DNA of 64,000 nucleotides from Dicaeum eximium (Eukaryota; Chordata; Aves; Passeriformes; Dicaeidae), in the NCBI GenBank assembly GCA_013396995.1, contig VWZP01008345.1, forward strand, positions 1,430,551 to 1,494,550, in the 5' to 3' direction. Shown here piece after piece: positions 1-11,766 of the stretch. The first letter of the stretch is position 1, and every line of letters starts with the position of its first letter. Position numbers and translations under genes: made by a program. The notes beneath the pieces are model-generated. The model made no database searches. It saw nothing but the letters and a program-made list of their open reading frames with translations, and was not told the DNA's origin.

Positions 1-289
1 TTGCATTGTTCCAGGCATGCCAAATATTTATCCCCTTCTAAAGGAATCTTTTCACCTCCATCTGTTTTTGCCAAAAGACTTCAGGAAACCCAGATTACCT
101 TGCATGCTGCCTCTATTGCAAAGTTAGTTTTCATTCATCTTAATCACACCTGCCCTCAGCCAGCCACAGGGCATGACTGACTTGACAGATGCTTATTTAG
201 TCAAGGTCAAAGCTACAATGCCTCTGGGTTTCAAAACACCAAGGAGGTGTGATCACACCAACACCTGCGACTCAAGGATCAGAACTCAC

Positions 290-3200
290 CCTGGACTTGA
301 GGACTCCCCTGCTAATATACAGCCTGACCCCTGTCTGTGTGTCCAGAGTGATTCCATTTTCCTGAAGCTGATCCATGGGGATGGTCTTATTCTCTACATC
401 CACATCCATAAGGATCCCTGGAAAGGCTGGGATGGCAACAGTCATGTGTGTTGCATTACAGATTGCTGGACCTGCAACAACATATCTGATAAATATAACA
501 TCACTTTCCCTGGGGCAAAAGTAGGTCCGGTTCTGGCTTTTTCCATGCATTACCTGGAGCACAAAGCATTCTTGATTCTGCAGTCAGTCTGTGCTCAGAA
601 GGGCCATACATGATCTTGAGTGCCACACTGTAGAGCACCTTATCATTGTGCTGCCAAAGATGGAGCTCTATTAGACAATGCTCAGCTCTGATCCCTCATA
701 AGACCAACCCCCAGAGGACCATATAACTGCATCGCATCAGGTTCAGGTTTGCAACAGCAGTTTCTTCCCATCTCACCCTTTCTAAAAACAGCTGATCATG
801 AGACTGCCAGTGAGATGTTCCCAGGGCTGGTTGTGGCTAGAATTCTGTTTCTGGAGACACCCACTCACTGTGCTGCTGGCTGAGGTGCACACTGTGCCTT
901 CCCAGTTCCTTGTGCCAGGCAGTTCAGTGACAGCTGTGCAAAGCCGAACAGCTCTGCACACACCAGCCCAGCATCAGGTGGACATCAGCTCTGGCCCTGG
1001 CCTGAAAGTGCTTTCCCCAGGACTACAGGAGGGAGACACTGCTGCCCAAACAGGGGCTGGCTAACTCCTCAAGTGCTGAGTCTCCATTCACATACCTTGT
1101 AGGACACAACTCCAGTGGCAGCAAAGTCCACCTGAAAGATCAGGTTGTGGCCATCAACTAGAAAGTTATAGCCCTGCTGTATTGCTTGCCCAAGGCTTAG
1201 CTGATGTATTCTGGTTCCATCATCAACTGACAGATTCCAGGACATTGGAGTTGCTGAAACCTGCAAAGCAGGAAATCTCTGCTTAGGGAGGGAAGGCATA
1301 GAAGCATCAAGGCATTAGATTTTCACTCTGCAGGGCTGCCACCTCCCAGGCTTTTCATTCAAGCTCCCTATATGGACAGGGCAGAACTAGGCTTCCCAAC
1401 AAGATCCAAGTTCAGAGAGGTCCCCACCCAAATTTAGAGATGGCAGGCTCAGTTTATGCCAAAACCCCAGGCACTCCCCCCTAACTCCCTTCACAAGGTG
1501 CAAGGAACATACCACATGCTCATCACTGAGACTTGGAGCAAGTCCTGGGAAGGTAACCTGAAACACATCATGAGAATTAGACAGCAGGAACTTGCAGAGT
1601 GGTAGCCACACAGCAAAATCTCCACTACAGATTCCCAAAGCAAAAATCATCGACAGCAAGCATCAGCTTCCCCTGCAAAAGGACTGGAGCCAGGCTGGGT
1701 GCATCATTAATGACCATTTGCAAACCAGCTCTCCAAAGAGCCAGCTGCCAAACCAAAATGAACATGCAGCCAAGAGACCTCCCTGCAGCTCACTGGAGCT
1801 TTCCCCAGCTTTCTGCAGATCCCAGACACACAACTCCAGGAGACAGTCACCCTCCTGCTTTGCAAGCCTCAGAGCAGGATCTATAGCACTCCCACTCCTC
1901 TACTTACCGCCATGAAGTCTTTTGTGCAGTTTGTTGCACCAGCCAACACAGGAGTAGTGACTTCATCTTGGTGAATGCTGTCACAGTGAGTGCTGTAGGT
2001 GATATTTGTCTCCTCTCCCATTGTGTCATTCACCATCAGCCTCAACCAGAGCTGGTGCTGATCATGCTACAGACAAGAGACATCCATTAGAAAGAGGCAG
2101 CAGCACTCACTACAGCATGAGGGCACCTAAAAGCCCTCAACAATTGGGACTCAACTCTAATTTCAGAGTTGGTTTAGGTGTTTGTACCAGTGCAAGGACA
2201 AGATGACTTCTTGTTTTAAAAGTTCAAAGGAAAAGGATGAGCTCTACAGGACAGCAGGGGGCACAGGTTAGGTTGAAGAGCAGAAGATAAAGATAACTAC
2301 AGAAGTCAAGAAGAAAACCGCAAGGAGTAGCAGGCTTTAGTACCAGAGTCAGCTGTCCAAAAAAACAAAGCTAATAAGCAGCAGAACAGAGTCTTGTGGT
2401 ATTTCAAATACCTAAAAGCAACAGATAACAGTAAAGCATTTGGTTTTTTTTGGCCTCCCACTTACTACTCTACCTCAACAGCTATGATCAGCATATGGTG
2501 TTAATTATTTCTCAATACACATTAAATAGATGGGTGCTCTGAAACTCTTGAACCTGGTCCATCTCCCTACAAGAAAACCTGTCAAGTAGTTCAAGTCCTT
2601 TACAGGAGAACACAACATTTACAGCAGGCTCTGAGGGATTTAATGCATAGTTGAAAGAATAAGAATTTCAGTAGTTTTGGGTTTGGTTCTCTTCTCCAAT
2701 TTTTGGCATTAAGTGTTCTTCTATGAGAGTTTTAGATTATCAGAAGTCTAAGTATCCTCAGAAATAGAAACCCTATTAAACCCAGTGCTGTCCAGGGAAA
2801 AATTAAATACCTCCTAACTATCTCCTCGTTACAGCAGCTTCCCAGGATGAAGACCCCTTTACCTGCAGGCTGGTGCAGTTGACAAACAGGACACTGAGTA
2901 TCAGCCTCTCATAATCCACGGTGTGGTCACAGGACATGATCTCCTCACCACTCACATCTAGGAGGGATGTGGAAGATTAGCCCTGCAGCAGGCAGAGGTC
3001 AGCAGAAGGGCCAGGGCAGCAGCAGTACGTACCAACAACCCACACATGCCAGGAGTAGTTGCTAAGCTCTCTGGAAAACTCAACTTCCATCCCATCCCTA
3101 TGACAGGTCACATTCTCTGCAGAGGGAAGACCACCATGAGTTCCAGCAAACCCTCCTGGAGGCACACACCCTGCAAGCCCCCAGCCAGCCACCCTTCAGA

Positions 3201-3482
3201 GCCCCTCCTGTGCCAAGGCAGAGGGGAAGCAGCTCTGAGCAAGCCAAAGCCCACATCCCCACCACAGCCAGCCCAGAGAGGACACATTACCCAAGAGATC
3301 CTGATCCCCCAGGCCATCAGCACAAGGGGCTAAGCACAGCAAAAATCCAAACAGGAGCAGCAACCTGCAAGGAAAAGAGAATTAAATGAGAAAGCAGCAA
3401 GGAAAGCATCCACCTCCCCTTGCATCCCAAGCCACACTCACCACATCCTTGAGGTGCTCCAGCACTGCTGCTCAAACCCCAT
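290..3482 (-). CDS. ZP2: Zona pellucida glycoprotein 2, N-terminal exons (partial)
   Basis: Egg-coat glycoprotein secreted by the oocyte; the N-terminal ZP-N repeats are implicated in sperm binding in mammals. Coding exons, from the 5' end: 3442-3482, 3291-3364, 3033-3116, 2863-2957, 1908-2066, 1513-1557, 1096-1260 and 290-553. All have AG/GT borders and sum to 927 nt (309 codons) in one frame. The N-terminus carries a hydrophobic signal segment (LLLLFGFLLCLAPC), preceded by about 14 residues if the first ATG is used; a second ATG lies just before the segment. Later landmarks are ENVTCHRDG, NCTKDFM, QVDFAATGV and ICNATHM, in the order seen in vertebrate ZP2, with several N-glycosylation sequons. 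The C-terminal ZP module, cleavage site and membrane anchor would lie beyond the left edge. The last exon ends in phase 0. Identity rests on recalled ZP2 similarity along the whole stretch. Confidence 0.94.
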
Positions 3483-3527
3483 CTCTTCAGGGCACCACAA
3501 GCTTGGTCTCTGGCTTCCCAGGGAGGG

Positions 3528-3535
3528 TTATATAA
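3528..3535 (-). promoter_or_regulatory. ZP2: TATA box of ZP2
   Basis: Read on the minus strand, TTATATAA lies about 46 bp upstream of the first ZP2 ATG (3482). With the usual spacing this puts transcription start near 3500 and leaves a very short 5' leader, typical of zona pellucida genes. The start site itself is inferred. Confidence 0.75.
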
Positions 3536-3554
3536 GCCCCTGGTCTGGCTCACA

Positions 3555-3600
3555 CAGGTGCCACCTCTCTGCTGCCCAGGGAACAGAGCACTTGCACCTG
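3555..3600. promoter_or_regulatory. Two E-boxes upstream of ZP2
   Basis: CAGGTG at 3555-3560 and CACCTG at 3595-3600 fit the CANNTG E-box. FIGLA, an oocyte bHLH factor, activates mouse zona genes through a promoter E-box. These two lie about 75-120 bp upstream of the ATG, so a similar role is possible. Hexamers of this kind are common by chance. Confidence 0.4.
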
Positions 3601-4110
3601 CTGCTCCTTGAGTGGGGTGGCTCACAGAGACCTTAAGGTAATACTAAGCCTTTAACAGGGGTTGTTGTTGCCTTCTATTTTGAAGGCATCCTTTTCTTAC
3701 TCTGATAATGTATTCCCTTTATTCCCATGCTAGATATTTCATAGAGAAATGCGTGTCTGTTTTGGTAGTTATTTTTTTAAATGGAGTTTTCTGTGCCAGC
3801 ATGATGCATTTGAGACACCAGTGAGCTCAACATGGCTTTCCTTGGGACTATTTGAAGCACTGGTAAAGATATCATGGGGGAAAAGATCATCAAAACCAAG
3901 GAAAATGTTTTAACAAAGCAAAGAGCCTGAATGCCAGGTCAGGACTTCTACTTTCGAGCACTCACAGCAAAAACTGCAAAAGTCCCTGTGATACAACAGA
4001 TAATGTCACTGCTCCCATCCCTACTGTGTGCAGGCTCTGCAAAGGATGCTCTTGGATCCACAGCAGAACAAAAATCAGGTCAGGTGGGTGTCAGGCAGCG
4101 CTGGTGTGAG

Positions 4111-4173
4111 TGACACTGAGCCTGGCAGGGATGACACTGAGCCTGGCAGGGGTGACACTGAGCCTGGTGTGGG
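4111..4173. repeat. 21-bp minisatellite, three copies
   Basis: Three head-to-tail copies of a 21-bp unit starting TGACACTGAGCCTGG at 4111, 4132 and 4153. The first two differ at one base; the third has diverged over its last bases. Confidence 0.85.
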
Positions 4174-5712
4174 TCAGGCTCAGCCTGCTCAAGAGGACAT
4201 CCAGCAGCAGTGTGTCCTGGAGCACAGAAGTTTTGCCTCCCTAAGGAAGTAAAAAAATAAGCTCTTATTGTTGTTTTAAATGTTGTCATCATCTCTGAAT
4301 TGTGTAGCCACGATTACCCAGTGTGACTAATTTCATTCTTCTCCAAGCCCATTAGTTCCAAAGATCTCATTAGGCAAGCAGAGGCTTACTTGCCTCCCCT
4401 TGCATGGTCTTTACCATACCACATTTGGTAGTTCTAAAAGTTGCAATGAGGAAATGTTGTGCTGGATAATACCTCATGCAAAACAGATGCACAACAACAT
4501 CACTGTGCACATTCATGCTCCAAGTTATCTACAACAAACTAACTGGTGATGCTGCGGCCTTTCAATTTAAATAGTTTGTCTAACAGGCAATATTTTATTT
4601 GAGACAGTTCTCAAATTAATAGAGTAATACCCACATACACAGTGAAATCCAATAACAAATCAAAGCTGCTGGTTAAATAATTCATTAGTTTACAACATTG
4701 TGTACCATCACAACAGAGTTTCTCTTGAGCCTGGTAAGACATTTCAATTGGAAGTGGAATGGTTCTGAAGTTCTTTTCAAACACAAAAAGAAAAGCTTCA
4801 TTCTAATTATCCAGGGAGTTTAAAAAGTTCAGAATTTTGAGTTTTTGTCTCAAAAGAATAATCTCCATTCAGGCTGAGAAATTTAGCTCATTTGATGTTG
4901 AATCATTTATTCCATTTCGAGTTGAGGTTTTTGGATGGGACAACAATGAACAAGTACAGGAGTTTAGAAACAGATGAAGATTTTGTTTGGTCTTTTCTTT
5001 TTTCTTTCTTTTTTGTGATGCCCACTCTTATGTTAGAAGTAATAATAAAGCTTGCAAAGTCCTGAAGCTTCTCCCCAACTGACATGGGTTTTTCTTTAAT
5101 TCAAACTTGGAACAATAGTTTCCCACTTAGCATTATACAGGGTAAGTTAAAAATCAATATTTTCAGATGTTAATGATAAAAATCACTCTGAGATCAACAC
5201 TTTGTGTGCTGCCTTAATTAAGAGAAAAGTAAATTAAGGTACTTCTGTGGTAAAAACCAAGGATCTTGAAACTTAAAAGGACCCTTCTGCCACTTAATCA
5301 CTTTTCATGAGTGCATCATGTTTCCTCTCTCCTACCAGACACTGGTGGTATATGCAGTATGTGAATGGTGATCATTTTAACCCTGAAAAAAGGCCTAGTA
5401 AAAGAAATAAAATCCAATGGCATTAAGAAACAGCTAATCTTATATACATCTATACATGTATTACCTGTCTTTGTTCTGCAACAGCTGGTTTTTCTTGTAG
5501 ATGTTAATTTAGCTCCGTGCTGAGCCTGGTTAAATAGAAAACAGAATAAATGGCTGCATTTTTATTAGAAAAGTATTAATGCAGCACAGTGAACCTGAGA
5601 AAGGGCTGAGAGTAGAACTGTGTTCTAAAGTGGGGATGGAGGCTGGCCTGGGTGAGGCACAGCCCATCCTGACTGCCCTGAGATGGCAGGACAGCACCAG
5701 GGACAGCTGTGC

Positions 5713-5754
5713 CTGGGGGTGACATGATGGACACTGGGGGTGACATGAAGGACA
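5713..5754. repeat. 21-bp tandem repeat, two copies
   Basis: Two adjacent copies of a unit beginning CTGGGGGTGACATGA, at 5713 and 5734, differing at one base. Confidence 0.8.
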
Positions 5755-7104
5755 GCCAGGGCTTTGCTTTACTCTGACCTGGAGTTGTTTAATCACAGAT
5801 TCTAACCTGTCACAGGATCTGACTGGCTCTCCTTGTCCTTGTGTGAAGAAAAAGGTTGGTACAAGTTCATTCCTGAAGAGCTCTTCAATGCCTGTCTGAG
5901 AAAATAATGAAGAGAGAAAGCCCATTTTGAGAGGTCTCTGGTGTGTCACAGGGGCAGGATTGTGGGACGTAAATGAGGTGGCAGAATTCCATTTGGGTAT
6001 TGCACCAACTCTGAGCAAAGAGTTGGTTTGTGATTCTCTAATGGGGGCACAACAAGCAACAAAACCCCACTGCTAATTGCTGAGGGTAGAGCTTCTGAGA
6101 TCCAGGTTAATTCAGTGAGTCACAGAAAACAGCTTGCCAAAAAGTAATGTTTATGTGGCAGCTCTTGTGAATGTGGCCAGAAGAACCCTGAGCTCACAGC
6201 ACTGCAGGAAGCTGCAGTAGCCTCTCACCAACTTTTCAGCTACTGTTTGAAAACTGGCTTTTTATATGGCTTGCTCTTAGGAATTCTCTTGAACTTTAAT
6301 TCTATAAGTTTCTGCCTGTAGAGGTAGCCCTTAATGCCACTGAACTCAGGGGAAATGATTTCTAAATCAAGAAATCATTATTTGTGATGGGGAATGGACC
6401 CAGCTGTTCCCAGGCAAGGACACAGTGCCCAGGTAGGGCAGTGGGTGCAGGCCCATCATGTTTTATTTTCTGGAATTCCCTGTGATATCCTGAGGAAATC
6501 CTGCACTTTTTTTTCTGTATCTAAACAGAGGCTACAATACCTGTCAGAAGAGTTTTATATTTACCAGTTTCCTGAAGATCTCCTGATGAAATGCAACGGA
6601 CACAGCTGTGGTTTTGCCAGCTGTGACTTGCAGACCTGTTGGGAGTTTTATCCAAACATCACCCTGTTCATCATTTCCAGTCTGTGTACACAAAATGGTT
6701 CCATGGAAGTGCCTGGTTTGGCAGGGGAGTGACTTGTTTTCAAATACAGCATCTCAGTAAAAGATGGGTCACAAAGGGCTTCACCACTAAAGGTGGTAAA
6801 GTTGCTCATGCATTTCCTCCCATCAAACTCAGGGATACTGCATTACTTGGGGTGAAACCTGGTCACACTGACATTCGTGGCCTTTTGAAGGTTTTTTTGA
6901 AGTTCTTTTTGTAGTTCCAAGTCCTTTTGCAATTCCCACAGAGCAGTCAGTCAAAGACATGGAGAAGATGACTGGATCCCCTCTCTAAGTAGTCAATTAT
7001 GCAACAAACTGTACATGGCAGAGCCACCTTCCAGAAAATGAAAGCGTTCACCTCACCACAGCCTCGTTACCTATGCAAATCTCCAGACAAAGAGCCTGCA
7101 AGGA

Positions 7105-7117
7105 TGAACTTTGCCCC
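7105..7117. promoter_or_regulatory. HNF4-like DR1 site upstream of ANKS4B
   Basis: TGAACTTTGCCCC is, on the minus strand, GGGGCA-A-AGTTCA: a direct repeat of nuclear-receptor half sites with one-base spacing, the arrangement HNF4A prefers. It lies about 140 bp before the ANKS4B ATG. Anks4b is a reported HNF4A target in mouse, so the site is in a sensible place. Binding in this species is inferred. Confidence 0.6.
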
Positions 7118-7149
7118 CCCATTCCCCTCCTCACAGGGACGTGTCAGCC

Positions 7150-7162
7150 TGTAATCATTAAT
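7150..7162. promoter_or_regulatory. HNF1-like site upstream of ANKS4B
   Basis: TGTAATCATTAAT matches 11 of 13 positions of the palindromic HNF1 consensus GTTAATNATTAAY. It sits 85 bp before the ANKS4B ATG and about 33 bp after the HNF4-like site. The pair is the usual signature of gut and kidney epithelial promoters. Confidence 0.55.
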
Positions 7163-7246
7163 GAATCACATTCCCTGTGATGGAAGAGTGACTGTGCAGC
7201 CCGGATATCGCCCACAGCTGCTTTGGGAAACCAGAAGCTGCTGGAA

Positions 7247-10200
7247 ATGTCGAGCAGGTATCACAAAGCAGCGGCTGACGGCAATGTGGACCTGCTGAAA
7301 GAGGCCACCAGGAAAGACCTGAACAGCTCTGATGAAGATGGGATGACACCCACTCTTCTGGCAGCCTACCACGGGTACCTGGAAGCTCTGGAAATCATTT
7401 GCCGGAGGGGGTAAGTCAGGCAGCCTGCCCCGCCTAAACCTGGGCCTCAACACTGCGATTCCTGCGGCCTGCTTCTAACACCCGCGCCGCCTCAGGCCAA
7501 AAGGCTGAAAATCACAGGCATTTCTTTCAATGCATTGCCAAGAATTGTTTCTTTAGTGGCAGGGGTTTAGGTCCAGAGCCTGGCAGGCAGGTCTCTTCAT
7601 TATTTTCTCAGACAGGGGTTGAAGAGTCCTTCAGGTGGTCTGCCAGTGAAAACACATCCACAGGGCCACGTCGTGTGTGGGGCCTGCAGAGAGCAGCTCT
7701 AGAACAGGGCCGTGGGACCTTTCCTTTCCTCACTGGAGAAGGTTGCTAACAACCTTTGAGGATATCTTGAGAGAGGATTTATAGAGAAATCCCTGATTTG
7801 AAACAATTTTACCAAAAAAAAAAGTCCCATTTGCTTTCAAAGTGCATTTAGTAGGCACTTGTGAAGATTTAATGCTGTCCAGAGGCGAGTCACAACAGAT
7901 AGCCTTGAGCCAGTAACGTCTAAAATTATTATTTCTCTGCTTTTTTAACAACTACCATCATGCTGAAACTGAGAATACTGCTTCAGAAGCTGTGATAGTA
8001 CCCTTGTAAACCATAAAAAAAAAGAAAAAAAAAATAGAAAAAGGAAAAAATGACAGGAAGGTGTTCTACAGGTTTATTTTCTAGTAATAAAATGTCTGTA
8101 TCACTTAAATGTGTTACATGGTTAAAATGTCTTATTGAAATGGTAATTACCTTTCCACCATCAGTTCTTTCTTGCTCAGAGCCTACCTTTTAAGCTGTGA
8201 TTCTGTAATAACATCTAATAAAAGAAAATCTGCTCTTATGTAGAGATACAGTTAATAAAATGTTCCTTTGCAGAACAGTGAACAGATTGCAGGGAACAAT
8301 TGAATAACTAATTGGATGTATCTGAGTTTTATTAAAAATTGAGTTGAAAAAATGGGGTTTTTTAATAGATTTGCTTTATAGCTCATTGGGCTCAGGTGTG
8401 GCTGTGGTATCACAATGAAAAAGACCTTTGGACTGGCTGTTGCTGTGTCCTCAGGAGAAGCAAAAATAGATTGACAGTTTTTCAACTTGTGCAATTAAGG
8501 CAGCTCCCAGGAAATACCCGTCAGTAAGATTTGTCCCTGAATACCTGCAAGCCAGAACAACTGGATAAGGAACAAATACCAAAAAAAATTTTTTTTTTCA
8601 AAATTTGAGTGAAAAATATATCTCCTACCACATAAGCTGACAGAAATCACAGCAGATGACACAAAGATCAAAATTTCTGTATATGTGTTATTTAATGTAT
8701 TTCTAAGTCTTTTTCTTGGTAGAGGACAGCTTTGGGACAGTATCACCTCAAAATCTTCAAACATATGTGTTTACTTCTATTTTAATCTAAGATTTCTTGA
8801 CACAATCAGCAAGATATGTCTGTCAGAGGCTGCTTTTTTACTGTTTTTTGGGGGAGAAGCTGAATTTTAGATGTTTGAGCTGTTCTCCAGTCAGTTAATG
8901 TTTTCTTGTGAGAAAGTATTTTAATTATTTTTAATAAATTTGTCCTTTCCTTGAAGAGGTTTCCTGAGAGAGGTTCTGAGGTAGAGGGCAATTCTTTTAG
9001 AGCGGTTGCAGATTTTAGGATCCTCAGGCTTTGGCCCTTGGAAAGATAGCAATACTGACAATAAACCCCTTTCATCTTGAAATAATTTATCTTCCCAGGC
9101 ATCAGGAGACATTATCTTTGCTTGCCTTGCAGGTACATGAATAAAGGCAAGACCAAATAGCAGAATCTGCTCTCTTTTGTGTGAGCCTTTTCCTTGGGAA
9201 AGCAGGGAAAGGAGGAGCATGAGAACACAGAGTAGATATCAAACCTTGTCCAAAGCCCCACTGAGCTGGGAACAGCCACTCGAGTTTGTCAATTGTTTGA
9301 GACTCAAAGGCTGGCAGGTTCTAGGGGAAAGGAGACCACAAACAGCTCTGAAGGGACCTGGAGGGGGGACAGGCTCAGGGTACCACAGCCAGCTGACTAA
9401 TGTGGGAATTCAGGAACCCAGCACAGGCAGGCAGCTCCCCAGGGCACAGCAGAGCAGAAATATGGACACATGGTTTCCATATGGCTGAGTGGAGAAACTT
9501 TGATCCTCAGCTGCCACCTCCCTGCAGCAAAGCCTGAGCTCCCAGGGTTGGCTCTGCTGGACCCCTGAGCTCGCTCCTGCCTGGGGCAGCTCAGGCTGAG
9601 GGGTGTGCTCAGATCTGGCCCTCAACAAACCTGGCAGTGCTTTTCTTCAGAGCCCCAAAGCCAGAGATCAGTGCCTGGAGGACGTTTTGTGACAGGATCT
9701 ACCATGTCTTGCACAGTACAGCTGCTGTGGCAGCGACCTCCAAGTCATTGAAATGCTTGAACTCCCCAGAGTGGAAATTCTCCTTGTAAATTTGGTCTCT
9801 GGCTCTGAAGTCAATAAAGATTTTGGGCTTCTGTGGATGCCTTGTTGGTTGGTCACAAGAGGACACAAGCTCTGTTCTGAACATTGCCAAGGTTGACCTT
9901 GCCAAATGTGTATCTGAATATTCAAACTGATTCTTGTCTGCAGGCAGTAGGTCAGTGTGAAGTCAGCACAAGAGTTAAAAATCAAGCAATACTTTTCACT
10001 GGCTTTAAATTCAATTGAAAAATGTGGTATTTTATTTTCAAATGAACTTCTGCTTTTCAAACCATCCTGAGTAAAAGCAGCTTACAGAGAACAAAAGAGT
10101 TGAAAAACAATGGCATCTATCTGGGTTTAAATTAATAGCAAGGGAGACAAATGGGTAATCAGGGCTTTACTCCAGATCATTTACCTATTACCTACCTAAA

Positions 10201-11766
10201 AATTACTGCAGGAACTCATTAAATGTGTATGACTGTGGCCAGTGAGGAAACCTTCTGATATTGCCCTGTATTTGACATGCAAAAGGAACGAATCACCAAG
10301 AGCACTTTAAAATATTCCATGCAAATGTTCTTGAAACAGTTTTGTCAGTAATTCCAATGAGACTAAGTCAAAGCCTGAGCCCACTTTTAGTTGCCAGACC
10401 CTGGGATGACAAAGGAAATGCCCTGGCTCCCTTATGGGGAGATGCAGTCACAGTCAGCCCTGTGAACTCGTGGAACTCACAGGGCAGGAATTAGAGCTCA
10501 TGCCACACACAGAGCCACACTGGGCTTGTGTAAGTGGGTGCAGCCCTGTTCCAGTGGCTGGAGCCAAGCTGAGCCATTGTCCCTGGGCTGTTCTTAGAGC
10601 AGAGCAGAGTGACACGTTTAGTGTCTGTTCAGGGCCACCACAGAGCTCTCTGTGGGTAGCCCAGCTCACTGTGTGCTGTTCTCCCTGCCAGGGGTGACCC
10701 GGACAAGTGTGACATCTGGGGGAACACACCCCTGCACCACGCTGCCTGCAATGGCCACATCCACTGTGTCTCTTTTTTGATCAACTTTGGGGCCAACATC
10801 TTTGCCCTGGACAACGACCTGCGCACTCCCCTGGAGGCAGCTGCCAGCAGGGACCGCAAGGAGTGTGTCCAGATCCTGGACAAAGCTGCCACTGAGCAGA
10901 ACTTGCTGAATCCAAAGAAGGTCTCCAAACAAAAGGCACAGGCCCAGAGGAACGTCGAGAGACAAATCAAGGAATGTGAGAAGCGCCAAGAGAAACACCA
11001 GCATGAAATGAACCGGAATTATACTAAAGAACAGGTTGGCACAGTGAATTCTTCCAAAGGAACACACTCCAGGGTAAAGTTGCCCGGTCTATTTGCTTCA
11101 AATACCACAAGTACTTTAACTAAAACCCTGAAAGATACCTTGAAACTCAAGACAAAAAAGACAGCCGACAGCACAAGAAGGCAGGAAACACAAAGAAATG
11201 ACCAAGAGGATGATACAGGTAGGAGGAATCTGATGCACTTGTTTAATGAGAAAGAGGAAGATGAAGTACTGAGTGACCTCGAAGAGAAAAACCTTGCTGG
11301 TAATGACAGTCAGCTCTCCATTTTTCAGCGGCCAGGTCTTGGCAAGATTGTGTTTGGAAGGAATTTGGCTGCAGAGGTAAATCCTGAAACTGTGTCTTCT
11401 GAGAAAGAAGGTATAAGAGTTACAATGGCCAGTGAGCTCTTCCAGTATGAGAATGCTGAGAATGGCAGGGAAGATGATGCTGAAAACAGTGCTGATGTCC
11501 CCTGGAATGAGGAAGAAGTCGTTTGGGATGATGAGGAAACAGAGAATACGCCCCTTGAGGTATTTCTGGCATCACAGATGCTGGATGAGTTTCTTCCAGT
11601 CTTCATGAGGGAAAAAATTGATTTAGATGCCCTGATGCTATGTTCTGATGAAGATCTACAGAGCATTCAGATGGAGCTTGGGCCAAGAAAGAAAGTCCTG
11701 AATGCTGTGAATAAAAGAAAACAGGCACTCGAGAACCCTGGAAAAACTGTAGATACTTGCTTATAA
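7247..11766 (+). CDS. ANKS4B: ANKS4B (harmonin-interacting ankyrin repeat protein), complete
   Basis: Scaffold of the intermicrovillar adhesion complex of intestinal and renal brush borders, linking harmonin (USH1C) and myosin-7b to the protocadherins CDHR2 and CDHR5. Two coding exons, 7247-7410 and 10692-11766, joined through a split Gly codon with GT/AG borders, give 412 aa; the human protein has 417. The start MSSRYHKAA matches the family start MSTRYHQAA. Ankyrin repeats lie at about residues 31-126 ([39 protein letters not shown]). A charged coiled-coil-like stretch follows at about 130-170, then an acidic low-complexity middle and a C-terminal SAM domain at about 341-401 ([20 protein letters not shown]). 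The protein ends DTCL, a class I PDZ ligand suited to harmonin. Nothing is broken. HNF-like sites lie upstream. Confidence 0.97.
7411..10691 (+). other. ANKS4B: ANKS4B intron
   Basis: The donor is GTAAGT after the first ankyrin exon and the acceptor is TGCCAG at 10686-10691. It contains A-rich tracts (about 8018-8052) and only short open frames that I do not recognise. Confidence 0.9.

Larger units (their letters stand above)
3640..7080. other. Intergenic DNA between divergent ZP2 and ANKS4B
   Basis: I see no recognisable gene here. The stretch holds two short 21-bp minisatellites (listed separately), A/T-rich unique sequence and scattered short open frames with no family likeness. An open stretch at about 6530-6732, following a TAAACAG acceptor-like site, is Cys-rich but unrecognised. 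Confidence 0.6.

Noticed and set aside
6530..6732. Cys-rich open stretch after a TAAACAG site upstream of ANKS4B, reading like a secreted peptide
   Set aside because: No family likeness, no donor or clear gene context, and the length is compatible with chance.
9668..10060. A 130-codon minus-strand open frame in the ANKS4B intron
   Set aside because: No recognisable motif or paired splice signals; it opposes the gene and looks like chance.
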